The notes below the pieces were generated by a model, which ran no database searches, was not told where the DNA came from, and worked only from the letters and a program-made list of their open reading frames with translations. Both the position numbers and the translations under genes were made by a program. This document shows, one piece after another, positions 1-11,023 of a stretch of 64,000 nucleotides of DNA (position 1 is its first letter; every line of letters starts with the position of its first letter). This DNA is from Oncomelania hupensis (taxonomy: Eukaryota > Mollusca > Gastropoda > Littorinimorpha > Pomatiopsidae). The stretch covers positions 79,247,942 to 79,311,941 of the forward strand of contig CM072514.1 in NCBI GenBank assembly GCA_036898135.1, read 5' to 3'.

Positions 1-69
1 TCGCCCCCGATCCGCATGAAAGATCTGCCGAAACAATCCTAGTGGTAACACTGAAGGCACTCCACCAGC
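1..69 (-). CDS. Host gene exon P (partial, most downstream exon in window)
   Basis: On the minus strand an acceptor (gtgacag) at 70-76 precedes an open phase-0 segment whose translation begins AGGVPSVLPLGLFRQIF and runs off the window. Exon O ends in phase 0, so the joint is in frame. The segment is short and the intervening intron is 34.6 kb, so membership of the same gene is likely but unproven. Confidence 0.45.
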
Positions 70-560
70 CTGTCACTTTACAATAAAGACATCCCACACG
101 CAGGGGATGCTGAGGCTATATTCTAATTTATCGAACCCCTGTTTGCAAAAACAAAATAGAATATAAATATCATTATAAAATATCAACAAAACCCATATAT
201 ATAAAATGTCTACATTGCCGAATAATAACATCATAGGAAGCCCCAGTGACCACCTGGCAGAAAGCGTCAATATTCCCAAGCTGATCCAACAGACCTCACA
301 CAAATAAGGAGTTTTGTCCCAAAAGAGTTTTCAAGAAAAAAGGTAGGTGATTGGTCTAGCGAAGAAGAAGATAGTATAGTAGATTGATAGAACAGAGTAG
401 GAATGAGAAAGAACAAAGGAGAAAGACAGCGACAGTGGGAATTTAAAGCACTAAAATTAATTTCCAGAAAGTGGGGATACTATTTATACTGAAACCCCTG
501 GCACCCCCTTGAGGGATGGAAAGTGCTATTTAAGAGTGATAACTTAAACTAATTAGAATT
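70..560. other. Intronic sequence, no feature recognised
   Basis: AT-rich intron of the host gene. The short open frames here carry no recognisable motif and no splice context. Confidence 0.5.
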
Positions 561-674
561 GCTATTTAAGAATAACATAAACCTTTGCTTAAGACCCAAA
601 AAAATAAAAAAAATTAAAAATATATAATATATTTTGGGTCTTTAAGCAAAGGTTTATGTTATCGTTCTTAAGTA
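561..674. repeat. Inverted repeat with arms of about 42 bp (foldback/MITE-like)
   Basis: The left arm at 561-603 (containing aacctttgcttaagaccc) is the near reverse complement of the right arm at 631-674, around an AT-rich loop. Arms match except for one base indel and a few substitutions near the outer end. No clear target duplication or coding capacity is visible. Confidence 0.7.
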
Positions 675-1099
675 GTACTTTTTTTTTTCTTTTTTTTTTT
701 TGGGGGGGGAGGGGGGGTTATATATATATATATATCTGTATCTGCTACATACTGCATGTGGTTATTGGGCCTACCTATTACGCCGGGTGAAGTAACAGTG
801 TTGGCCCTATAGTCTCCCCTTCTTTTTCCGTTTGGGATAGGGCAAGTAATTACATGATACTTCAATAAAACTTGCACCCTGTGACCAGCAGCAGAGGTGC
901 AGGGTGGAGAGAAGACCACAAGCCTCATCCGTCTCAGTTACACAATGTGTATCTGTTACTGCAATATAACAGCTGTCAAGACTCATTTTCTCAGATGAAA
1001 CAATATGTGGGAGACATTAGCAAACGCGGCACATAAGTCATAAGTGCCAAACATTCAATAATAAAGCCCCTATAAGGACTGTGGGAGCTAGATATAGCT
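675..1099. other. Low-complexity start (T/G tracts, short TA run), then unremarkable intron
   Basis: A poly-T/poly-G stretch and a short TA repeat occupy 679-735. The rest contains no supported feature. Confidence 0.5.
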
Positions 1100-2165
1100 G
1101 GGCACATGAGCTTCTCAATAATAAACCCCCTCTTCCTTCAGGAAGGTTCCACAATAAGATAGCCGATGGCTAATGTCCGCCTCTCCTCATATAGGCAAAC
1201 CTAAGCATCGTATAGTCTCGGATACCCAGTGTGTTGGGAAGGCTCCTAAACCCTTGTGTACACACCAAAACCATGTCAGACCACTTTGTAATAATATTGT
1301 TTCCTCTAGTTGTTGGCAATAACACGGTTCCCTCAATGCCTAACTAACCATGGGCAAAGAAATGTATTATTCTTATTCTACATCCGTGTTCCCTCAATAA
1401 TTATCCTGAGCCAAAGACATTATCTCTTATCCTACCAGTAATAGCTTTGTTCCCTCTCTGGGCAAAGAAATTTTGTTTCTTCAATTTCTCAGTAGCAGTA
1501 CTGGTTTCCTCAAATCCCCAAATAATGTTTCTCCCTCTATTTCTCAGTGATAATGAAATTGATTTCCCTCCATTCCTCCTCAATAGCAGTTCAAGTCCTC
1601 AATAACCCTGGGCAAAGAAATTGATTTCCCCTATTCTATAGTAATAGCGTTAATGTTTCCCCAATTTCCTCAATAACTTCAAAGAAATCTGTTTCTTTTA
1701 TTCTATAGTAATAGCATTGTTTCCCCAGTTCTTCAATAACCTCAAAGAAATCTGTTTGCCATAGTCAACAGTAATAACACTGTAATCCCAAATTCTCAAC
1801 AATCTCAAAGAACTTTTCCCTCTATTCCTTAGTAATAATTAACATTGTTCTTTCACACCTCAATAACCTCAAAGAAATGTGTTCATCTATTTTTTTCACT
1901 TAATTTCGCAATAACCATGTGCAAACCAACTTTTCCTTTATTCCTGTAATAATTAACAATGTTCCCTCAATTCCTCAATATGATAGCAGGTTAAGCCCTC
2001 AATAACCCTGGGCAAAGAAATGCCTTTCCCTTATTTCTCAGTTATAACACTGTTCTTTAAAAAAATCTCAATAACCTCATAGAATGTTGTTCCTCTATTT
2101 CTCATTAATAATTAACATTATTTCCCTAAATAATAGCAGATCCCTCAATTCCTCAATAATAATGA
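1100..2165. repeat. Degenerate minisatellite based on 'ccctcaataacc...caaagaaat'
   Basis: The motifs ccctcaataac, caaagaaat and cagtaataac recur at roughly 60-75 bp intervals, with many substitutions and length changes, from about 1110 to 2160. It looks like an old tandem array. No protein-coding frame runs through it. Confidence 0.6.
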
Positions 2166-2299
2166 AACAGTAAATTGGTTTGGAGGGGCTTCTGGTTTAG
2201 GGTGGATCAATGGTTAAAAGGTAACATTCATAGTGTAAAAACATTGCTTGTTATGTAAGACAGGCATTTAAATAAGGTTGCCACTTCATTCAGCTGATT

Positions 2300-3640
2300 T
2301 CAGTTCATGTTCGAAGTCTAATTGTATCTTGGTCCAAGAGAAATTTGAGTATTAGTGGCAAATTATGTATCATAAAAACCTTTCTATTGTCTCAACTAGT
2401 GTATGTAATGCAAGCTCTGGTTATCCCAGAAGATGTACTGAAGCAAATCAACACCATGCTATTTAGATTTCTGTGGAAGAAAAAATATTCAAATACCCGA
2501 GCATTTGAAAAGGTTAAAAGAACTGTTGTATGTAACACGTTTGAAAATGGAGGCCTTAATATGATTGATATAAACGAAATGCAAGCATCATTTCTGCTTT
2601 CGTGGGCCGTGGAGTTACAACACTCTTCGGGACAGTCCTGGTCAATTTTCCCCAAATATGTCTTTTCAAAACTGGGTGCTGATTATACATGCTTTACTTC
2701 AGATGCTTCTGTTAAAAACTTTGCTGGAATGTGTTATGTTAAATCTTTGTTCTGGAAGAATGTGTTGATCACCTGGCTAAACAATAAAACAAAATTAAGA
2801 TTGCATGGGCAAAACACTGTAATTAAAAACTTCTGTCTTTGGAATAATGATTGCATTAAGTATAAAAATATATGTTTGTTTTTTAAAGATTGGCTGAAAG
2901 CAAATATCTTCTATGTAAGTGATATTGTAAACAAAGGCGAAATTATTACCTTTGAGCGCCTGTGTGATAGAGTAGGCTGCTCGCCATCACGCATGTTTGA
3001 ATACAGCGCTATGTGCACTGCGCTTCGTGCCCGCGCGGCACAAACGCTTATGATTAATTTTTCTCATTCACAAGAATCTTTGTCCCTCCACCCCCCTCTC
3101 CCTTCTGCTCGTAAACTGAGACACCAGCTAACCGAGGCTAGAACAACACAACCATGTTCGGTTAATTTTTGGTTGAGAAAGTACGATCTCTCACTGACAG
3201 AGTCACATTGGATAATAGCAAATGAATCCACAAAGGAAGAAAGACTAAAATTATTACACTGGAAAATTCTACATAATATCTATCCCACAACTATACTTCT
3301 GAATAAGATGGGACTAAGGGATAATAAAAACTGTAAATACTGCAACGTAATTGATTATATTAAACATTTCTTTTTTCACTGTTCAAAGGTTAAAAAAGTG
3401 TGGACGCACTGCATAAACTATATTTATATACAAACAAACCGCTTGGTGACTTTGTCTGAGACAGAAGTACTTTTGGGATACAACCCTCAAAGAATATCAA
3501 TGAAATTTATTAAATTTGTTAACCATGTTATTTTGATTACAAAAATGGTCATTAGTAAATTTAAATATGGTACTGAAATTGATATTTGTAGTTTGTTTGA
3601 CATGGAAGTCAAAATTAGGAAGAATTGTCTTGAGATTTAA
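2300..3640 (+). pseudogene. 5'-truncated L1/Tx1-like LINE, C-terminal part of ORF2
   Basis: An open frame of about 430 codons encodes only the region downstream of the reverse-transcriptase catalytic core. It begins with the post-RT block (SISGKLCIIKTFLLSQLVY, then FLWKKK, then ENGGL). It ends with a zf-RVT-type cysteine/histidine segment (about residues 315-360 of the frame: HWKIL, then CKYC, then HFFFHC). The endonuclease and YADD core are missing, so it is a dead 5'-truncated copy. It is related to, but a different subfamily from, the complete ORF2 at 15466-19278. It ends just before the 3' end of the RTE element starting at 3681. Confidence 0.8.
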
Positions 3641-3680
3641 CCAGATTTCAATCAATGTATATGCCTGATGTATGAATAAC

Positions 3681-6270
3681 CATCCTATCCTATCCTGTCC
3701 CGTAACCCGAAGGTCGTAGGGGCACCACAGATGATCGTTTAACCAGCATACTCCATCTTTCTCTGTCCTCAGCAGCCCTGATGGCTTCGCTCAGTGTCAA
3801 ACCAGTCCATTCTCGAATGTTGTCCTCCCACCTCTTTTTCGGTCTCCCTCTTCTTCTACCTCCTTGCACTGTGCCTTGCAGAATAGTCTTTGCAAGGCCT
3901 GATGATCTGGTGACGTGGCCATACCACCGAAGTTTCCGTTTCTTCACCACTGTTAGCAGGTCATCGTGTTGTCCAATGGCTTGTGTGATGGTCTGTCGGA
4001 CTTCGTCGTTGGTGATGTGTTGGGTATAGGAAATGCCCAGAAGTCTTCTGTAGCACCTCATCTCCATGCTTTGTATTCTTCGTTGGAGATCTGCTGTGAG
4101 GGTCCATGCTTCGCAAGCATATAGGAAGATGGAGATGACAAGGGAGCGCAGCAGTCTTACTTTGGAATGTAGACTGATGGTCCTGTCTTTCCAAATGGGC
4201 TTCAACCTTGTCAGGGCAGCAGTTGTTTGTGCGATCCTGGAGAGGACTTCCTGTCGGGACCCATTGTCTGATACAATGGCTCCTAAATATTTGAAGCTAT
4301 GCACTGTGTCGAGGGATTGGCCTTGGACTTTGATGTCCGTATTGATGCCATTGGTGTTGTTGGTCATCATTTTGGTCTTCTCTGCACTTATTTCCATTCC
4401 ATAGGCTTTGGAGGTGGTGTCAAGCCTCTGTACCAGCTGTTCAAGTTCTTGTTCCTCTCCAGCCAATCCATCAATGTCATCTGCAAAACGAAGATTGGAG
4501 ATTGCTCTACCCCCTATGCTGACTGTGCCTTCATGGTCTGCAAGAGCATCCGACATGATGCGCTCTAGGAAGATGTTGAAGAGTGTTGGAGAGAGTAGGC
4601 ATCCTTGACGCACACCGATTGTTGTTCTGAACCAATTCCCGATGGCTCTGTTGTGGAGGACTGCACTGGTAGCCTTGTCATACAGGCTTTTGATGACTTC
4701 AATAATTTTAGGGCTGATGTTGTACACTTTCATTGTTGCCCATAGAGCTGCATGCCAGACTCGGTCAAACGCCCTTCTTGAAGTCTATGAACACATGATA
4801 TAGATGTTGTTGGTGCTGTATGTATTTCTCACAGATTATTCTGAGGTTGAAAATCTGCTCAGTGGTACTTCGCCCTGCCCTGAATCCTGCTTGTTCTTCA
4901 GCTATGATTTGTTCAGCTTGGGGTTTCAACCTGTTGAGTATTATTTTCAGGAGGACCTTGCTGGGATGGCTGATGAGGCTGATGGTCCGGTAATTTTCAC
5001 ACTCCTGAAGGTTACCTTTTTTGGGAAGAGTGATGACAAGCGACTGGGTCCATGGTATAGGCCACTCCCCACTCTGCCAGATCTTGTTACAGATAATGGT
5101 GAGGGCATCAATCATCGCTTCTCCTCCTGCTTGTAGCAGTTCGGCGGGTATGTTGTCCACTCCCGCTGACTTCCCTTTCTTTAGCGCTTGCACTGCTGCC
5201 TCAACTTCTTCCCGGAGAATTGGGAGGATTTCTTCTTCTTCTCTGTTCTCGGGACATGCTAGAACTGATGGGTCTCCATTTGGTGTATGGTTGTAAAGGT
5301 CAGAGCAGTACTCTGTCCATCTGTCCAAGACTTCTTGTTCCTCTGTAAGGCATATGCCAGACTTGCTTTGGATAGTGGAGACTTTGGGCTGTTTGACACT
5401 TGTCAGCCGCTTCACAGTCTGGTAGGCCTTCTTGCTGTTGTTCTTGTTCAGACTGTTCTCTATTTCCTGGCATTGATCTTCTATCCAGTTCTCCTTTGCT
5501 GTGAGCATGCCTTTTCGGATGTCATTGTTGATTTTTCGGTAGACATCAGCTCCCTGTGAGGTGTTCTTTTTCTTTTTCATCTCTCTTCGTTTATCACACA
5601 GATCCAAAAGTTCAGGTGTGATCCACAGCTTCTTCTTTGGTCGGTGCTTGCCAAGGATCTCAGTGGCGACATCTGTCACAGCTGAGTTGAAGGTGGTGGT
5701 CATGGTGTTGACATCTACTTCACCAGCCCCCAAAATGAGCAGTGGTGCAAATTTCCCTCCAATTGTGGCCTGAAATAGTTCTGCCACCTCCGGGTCTTGC
5801 AGTTTGTCCAGGTCGAACTTCAGTCTAGTGCACTTTGCTGTATTTACTCTCTTCAAGTGGAGCCGGAAAGACATCATCACGAGATCGTGGTCACTTCCGA
5901 TGTCTGCTCCTGGAAAAGTACGTGTCCTGCCAATGTTGATGCTTGATCTGAAGCGTTTCTTGACCATGATGTAGTCTATTTGGTTGTGATGCTCCCCGCC
6001 AGGACTGTGCCATGTCCATCGTCGGGAGTTTTTGTGGAGACCAAGCGTGTTTGCCAGTACCAGATTGTTGTATCTGGCAAACTCCAAGAGTCTCAGACCC
6101 CTGTCATTTGTCTCGTTGTTGCAGTGGGGTCCACATGTGTCTCCCCAGTTGTGGTGCGCATCTTGGCCAACCTTGGCATTCCAGTCGCCTTGCACTATGA
6201 CTATGTCCTTCTTCGGCACTTGGTCAAGGACCGCCTGTAGATTTTCATAAAAATCCTCCACTATATGATA
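3681..6270 (-). mobile_element. RTE-clade non-LTR retrotransposon, nearly full ORF2, one frameshift
   Basis: Two adjoining minus-strand frames, 6261-4765 and 4733-3690, form one RTE polyprotein of about 850 residues. The N-terminal part is an apurinic-type endonuclease lacking its first strand or two (VIVQGDWNAKVG; QIDYIMV; IGSDHDLV). It is followed by the reverse transcriptase (AGFRAGRSTTEQIF; VRQGCLLSPTLFN; RFADDIDGLAGEE) and a basic C-terminal tail (RRRGRPKKRWEDNI). The frames are separated by one extra C in the CCC at 4772-4774, just after FIDFKK. The 3' end is the short tandem repeat (ATCCT)n, typical of RTE elements. It is truncated at the 5' end near 6261-6270. At least five other copies of the family lie in the window. 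Confidence 0.9.
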
Positions 6271-6289
6271 AAAGCCTATGAAGAGGGCA

Positions 6290-6455
6290 AACGCTCGACT
6301 TTAAAATAAAATTGAAAAAAAAAATGGAAAGAAAAAAAAAAGAAAAGAAAAAAAAAAGAAAGAAAAAAAAATAAAATAAAAGGAAGTCTGAAGCGGACCC
6401 GAAAACTGAGGCAAAAAAAAAAAAATAAAAAAAAATAAAAAAAAAAAAAAAAAAA
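6290..6455. repeat. A-rich low-complexity tract
   Basis: Long runs of A broken by single G, T or C bases immediately 5' of the RTE copy. It may be the decayed tail of another retrotransposon, but no body is recognised. Confidence 0.6.
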
Positions 6456-7289
6456 TGTTCATGTTTGGTTAGGCTGGGTTACAATATACTGTTCTCAATA
6501 AATGGTGCTTGGTTATTTTATAATTTTAAACATTGTTAATTTAATTTTAAATTAACACATTTAAAAAAAATCTTAAATTTTAATGTATATTTACTGTATT
6601 TTATATTATTTCCTAAAGTACTGTGAGTGTGCTTGTGTGTGTGTGTGTGTGTGTGGGAGTGTGTGTGTGTGTGTGGGTGTGTACAAGTGTGTGTTTATGA
6701 TATCACGTGAAAGTTTATACATGATCGCAAGTACTTTTCTACCGACAGCAGTCCAAGAGTCTGGATTGTGCGCTGAACAAATGAAATTTTTTTCAATATT
6801 TTATTTTAAAGTCTCTTCACGTTGTGATTTTAGACTACTTCATTCTCACGCATGGACATACAAACATATAATTAAAACTGAAATGCAACCATAAATAATA
6901 ACATTAAGCTTATTACTAATAATACTACAAACATTTTCCAACTGCGGACACGTATATTATACGAACAACAAATGAAATAATTTTGTTATTATTGTTATTA
7001 TGATGATGATCATCATCATTATTGTTATTAATCTAGCATGCCTATTGACCCAATGATAGACAAAGAGAATGGTGGCAAATGTAAATTTTTTTTTGGGGGG
7101 GGGTGGGGGGTGGGGGGTGGGGTGGTAACGCTTTATTGTCCCTTTTTATTGGGAAATTATTCATTAAGTTTCTCATTTCAATTATTTGTATTACTCATGT
7201 CCTTTCAATCTTAGTAAATTTCTATTTAATGCTATTTTGTGTGTGGAAAATAAGGGTGGGAAAACAACACAGAAGTTGCTATATACAAT
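6456..7289. other. Intronic sequence with (TG)n at about 6633-6692 and a G-rich run at 7093-7122
   Basis: Apart from the imperfect TG repeat and the G-rich run, nothing here is recognised as coding or structural. Confidence 0.5.
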
Positions 7290-7615
7290 GCCTTGAGCGG
7301 TTCTTGAGCTGGAAGTGCACTATATTTAGTGGCCTAGCTGGTAGCACAGTGAACAGTAAGCTGGTTTCCTTGCAGAAGGTCGCGGGCTCCAATCCCACGT
7401 GGGACGAACGTAGGTGACTTAGGTACCAGACTTTTCAGAACACAGAGGGTTTCCTCCAAGTACTCTGGTTTCCTCCCTCCCTTCAATAATGATATTGGAT
7501 GCAGTCAATCTACATTTCAAAACATAAAATTTGATTTCTCTTCCATCTTCTGTAAAAGTGGTCTCTTCAGATCGCCGCGCTTTGAGTTCCATTGAAGAGA
7601 GAGTATCCGTTATTG

Positions 7616-7665
<50 letters not shown>
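7290..7665 (+). mobile_element. SINE with tRNA-like head and TTA-repeat tail
   Basis: A promoter-like head (agctggtagcacagtg at about 7332, then tccaatcccacgtggg) resembles tRNA A and B boxes. A conserved body follows (gagggtttcctccaagtactctgg; ttcaataatgatattggat) and the element ends in (TTA)n at 7618-7665. The same body occurs at 46800-47180 (minus) and 57130-57530 (plus), which supports a dispersed family. Confidence 0.65.
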
Positions 7666-7668
<3 letters not shown>

Positions 7669-8450
7669 AACATTAACATAAATAAATAAATTAATTAATA
7701 AATACAGTTTTACAACCTGTCATGGTTTGCCTACATACACTTTAATATAATATTGTTTCACCATTCACACACTCTCAAATACACCATTCTTAAATATTAT
7801 TAACATTACCTTGAAATAAACAATCAATGTGTCCTCACAGTGCAATTTTTTTTTTAAGTGGATCTTAACTAGTAGACATTTAATAACTGGACAATTTTTT
7901 TTTTTAATGTAATTTGCATAAACTATGAATTCTATTAACATGCAATGTCTTTGGGACATTCTCTCCCAGACACTCAGCCACCCACTCACATACATATATA
8001 CCCCTCCACACAACACACATGCACGCACACATGCACCCACACATGCACTCTCTCTCCTCCGTCTCTCTTTTTTTTTTTCATACTCACACACTTTATTACA
8101 CTGGAACTGCTATTTGAACGGGAAAAAAAAAAAAAAAAAAAATAGAACTTAAGTGTTGGTAAATAGGAAATATAATAGTACTTTCTGTAATTTAGTTGGC
8201 ACACTACCCTTTCCACACCCAAAAAAGCAATCACACACATTTCAATTTAGTGCTAGACAATGCAGAAAGGGAAATAACTCATTGGGTGAACAAGGCAATC
8301 ATAATCACAATGACTGAAACCTATCTCAAAAGAAACCAAGCTGCAATGGTACATGGTGCCAATAGGAGTAGCTCATGACTAATTGTATTTTTCTATTACT
8401 ATACAGGAAGGAAATTATAATACATTTGAAAGATATATATAAATAAAGAG
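7666..8450. other. Intronic sequence with CA-rich and T/A runs, no gene recognised
   Basis: A CA-rich tract lies around 8000-8050, with poly-T and poly-A runs at 8069-8078 and 8123-8140. No other feature is supported. Confidence 0.5.
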
Positions 8451-8462
8451 TAGGGGAAGAGA
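8451..8462 (+). repeat. Left target-site duplication of the interrupted RTE (TAGGGGAAGAGA)
   Basis: This 12-bp sequence recurs exactly at 33377-33388, directly after the (GGATA)n 3' end of the RTE. The pair brackets an RTE copy that is now split over about 25 kb. Confidence 0.75.
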
Positions 8463-8931
8463 CTGACTGTGCCTTCGTGATCTGCAAGGCATGTCAGATG
8501 CCCTTGCAGATCACAAAGGCACAGTCAGCATAGGGGGTAGAGCAATCTCCAATCTTCGTTTTGCGGATGACATTGATGGATTGGCTGAAGAAGAACAAGA
8601 ACTTGAATCCCTCAACACAGTGCATAGCTTCAAATATTTAGGAGCCATTGTATCAGACAATGGGTCCCGACAGGAAGTCCTCTCCAGGATCGCACAAACA
8701 ACTGCTGCCCTGACAAGGTTGAAGCCCATTTGGAAAGACAGGACCATCAGTCTACATTCCAAAGTAAGACTGCTGCGCTCCCTGTTCATCTCCATATTCC
8801 TATATGCTTGCGAAGCATGGACCCTCACAGCAGATCTACAACGAAGAATACAAAGCATGGAGATAAGGTGCTACAGAAGACTTCTGGGCATTTCCCATAC
8901 CCAACACATCACCAATGACGAAGTCCGACAG
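8463..8931 (+). pseudogene. 5' half of an interrupted RTE copy
   Basis: The frame encodes the end of the reverse transcriptase (NLRFADDIDGLAEEEQELE), then lacks about 40 residues relative to the 3690-4733 copy, and continues (LNTVHSFKYLGAIVSDNGS, then YACEAWTLTADLQRRIQS) to a break at ...NDEVRQ. The first 25 or so bases are an inverted copy of the adjacent sequence (gactgtgccttcgtgatctg against cagatcacaaaggcacagtc). Such 5' inversions arise by twin priming during LINE insertion. The other half starts at 31889. Confidence 0.85.
8923..8931 (+). repeat. Left 9-bp target-site duplication of the MULE (GTCCGACAG)
   Basis: GTCCGACAG occurs once at this position of intact RTE copies. Here it ends the left RTE half, and it appears again at 31889-31897, starting the right half. 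Nine bases is the usual duplication length of Mutator-like elements. Confidence 0.8.
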
Positions 8932-9012
8932 GTATCTGGACGTTTCGGCGGTGGGCACTTTCGGCGACACCGCCGAAACGTCCAATCTATTTTTCCGCCG
9001 AATCGTCCATAT
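8932..9012 (+). repeat. Left terminal repeat region of the MULE
   Basis: It contains ggacgtttcggcgg at the outer end and, 22 bp further on, the inverted form ccgccgaaacgtcc, then ccgccgaatcgtcc. The end can therefore fold on itself and also pair with the right terminus. Confidence 0.75.
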
Positions 9013-10039
9013 GATTTCTGAAGAAAGTTCCCGTCGAAAGCGCATTGGATATTAGCCGCGCTAAAATAAACTTTTTGGGTATGTTTTTGTATTATTTTGT
9101 ATACGGAAGCACGTTTCGTTTCACTTGGCTAAATATTTTAGAAAAACCGCATCTATTAAAAGAAAAAAGGAGAAGCCAAATCTCGCATGATGTGTTTTTG
9201 CTCGTGACTTGGCGGCCTTTAGCATTCTTCTCACTCAGTTGTATTGCGTCTGTTCAACAGCTTCAGTACGACAATCGCTGATTTTTACGACTTTATACAG
9301 TAAGTATCTAACATTTTAGTGGTTTTTTTTTTCAATCTTCTATCGCTGATAATGATGGTTTCATGATATATCTTTCGATCGAGTCACAGTTTTCAGTTTT
9401 ATTTTCTCTTTTGCCTCCACATACGTACGTAGTATGTAATTGAGCCCTACGAAAGATGAGATTTCCCAGCCTGTGGTCTAATCAATGAACCGTTTTAATC
9501 AATGAAATTAGTTCTTTATTTTGATTATATTTCATCATTTTCATCTCGGGAATAAACTGTTCAACTTCACCAAAAAATGGGAAAAGGCTTAATCTGCCGT
9601 AATGAAGAACAATGTTGATGATCATTGCTATTTCACTTTTCAGTTCAGAGTAGCCTGTTAGTATTTCAATTGTAAACTAAACTTTGTAATTATTACTAGT
9701 ATGATATTATAATCAATCAATGATTACAAAAAGTTCTATTTAACATGACGAGTATTTTAGTAAACTTCTAAATAAAAGAATGCATAAAATATACTGAAAA
9801 AGGGGAATTGCATTGGAAAGAGACAAAAGATGAGATCTGCTTTAAGCGTAAGAGTTTACACTGATTGTTTGCATATTTTGCGTTGTTTAATTTTAATTGT
9901 GTATTGTATGATTGACGTATCAGTTCTATAATTTAATTAATATTCCTTTTTTATATGTTCTTCATGCCATGGGTCACAATGATTAAACACAGGAGTATGA
10001 CCATAGAAAATTCCTAATTATATTATTTGTGTTTCACAG
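9013..10039 (+). other. MULE interior upstream of the transposase relic
   Basis: AT-rich. An open frame at 9045-9281 shows no recognisable domain. It may be a transposon leader or intron. Confidence 0.4.
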
Positions 10040-10385
10040 ATGGCAACTTATCCCTGCATTGATTGCACAAAAGTCGTGCGTCCATGACAGCATGCTAAAT
10101 GTGATGTGTGTGAGAAATGGCAACATAGGCTTTGCCGCACAGGTATTTCGCACAAAGCTTATATGCAGGGAGGAAGGAGGGCTTCATAAGCTGGACTTGC
10201 AGATTCTGTTTGCCAGCAGCTACAGCAAGACCATCATTGACCTGTGAAGAGATTCCAGATCTGCCTGAGATGCAGCAGTTTGAAGCTGTGCATTCAACTG
10301 CACAATATTCTGCTGAAGCACCACTCTTGCTGTTACAGGAATCTACTATTCATTCCAGTTCCTGTTCTGAGCAGGTACATAGCAA
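10040..10385 (+). pseudogene. MULE transposase relic, N-terminal zinc-finger part
   Basis: After an acceptor-like ttcacag, an ATG opens a frame reading MATYPCIDCTKVV. With one in-frame stop (at about codon 16) and one frameshift, it continues with CDVCEKWQHRLC and SWTCRFC. The spacing C-x2-C ... C-x2-C-x4-H-x2-C ... C-x2-C describes a PHD/RING-like zinc finger of a type found at the start of animal MULE transposases. The stop and frameshift show that it is dead. Confidence 0.6.
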
Positions 10386-10577
10386 TCTATATTTTGTCCT
10401 TGTAAGCAGTGTTTTATACGTAACAAATAATATAAATAATCTTAATTGAATGTGTATATTTACCAAAAAATGCTTATATCATTTAGTTGCTTCATATTGA
10501 GTAATATACTTTTTGCTGTGTGTGTATATTAGCATTTCTTAAATTGATCCATCGATTCATGATTTTCTGTTGTTCAG

Positions 10578-10885
10578 GTGGCTGACTGTTTAGCAAGTCT
10601 GCTGTTATTAAGCTGTGTGCACCAATAATGATGTTGAGGGATGGCATAATGGTTTGAACAGGATGGTATCAAGAAGAGACAATGAGAACGTAAATCTGAG
10701 CATGTATGAGTTGGTCGAGGTTCTCTATGAATCTTCCAAGCAGGTTGAAACTGATGTTCAGCTTGTGACTGAAGAGAAGCTCATGAAGCACCAGCTCTGG
10801 GATCAGTATTCAAAAAGAACTTAGGCCAGCTCAGCTAATTCATAAAGTTGCAGAGCTTCAAGCATTACAATCCAGTGATGACTAA
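10578..10885 (+). pseudogene. MULE transposase relic, C-terminal part
   Basis: The frame from about 10615 encodes TNNDVEGWHNGLNR and then MYELVEVLYESSKQV. NNDVEGWH is a conserved signature near the C-terminus of animal MULE transposases. The segment just upstream has stops, and the frame shifts after QYSKRT before ending near 10883. The FLYWCH and DDE regions expected between this and the zinc finger are absent, so the copy has an internal deletion. Confidence 0.6.
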
Positions 10886-11023
10886 CTAGTTTTGTGTTTC
10901 AGTACATTTTATATTTAAGTGGAGTTAAAAAAATATATATATCTTTTATGTTGCTAATATTTGAATTTATTTTTTTCAGTATCACTAATTATTATCTGTG
11001 CAGGTATTTTCTTCTTTTACATG
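10886..11023 (+). other. Short AT-rich spacer
   Basis: Between the transposase relic and the TTAA element; no feature seen. Confidence 0.4.

Noticed and set aside
9045..9281. A MULE-encoded protein at the left end
   Set aside because: The frame has no recognisable motif and no supporting splice context.
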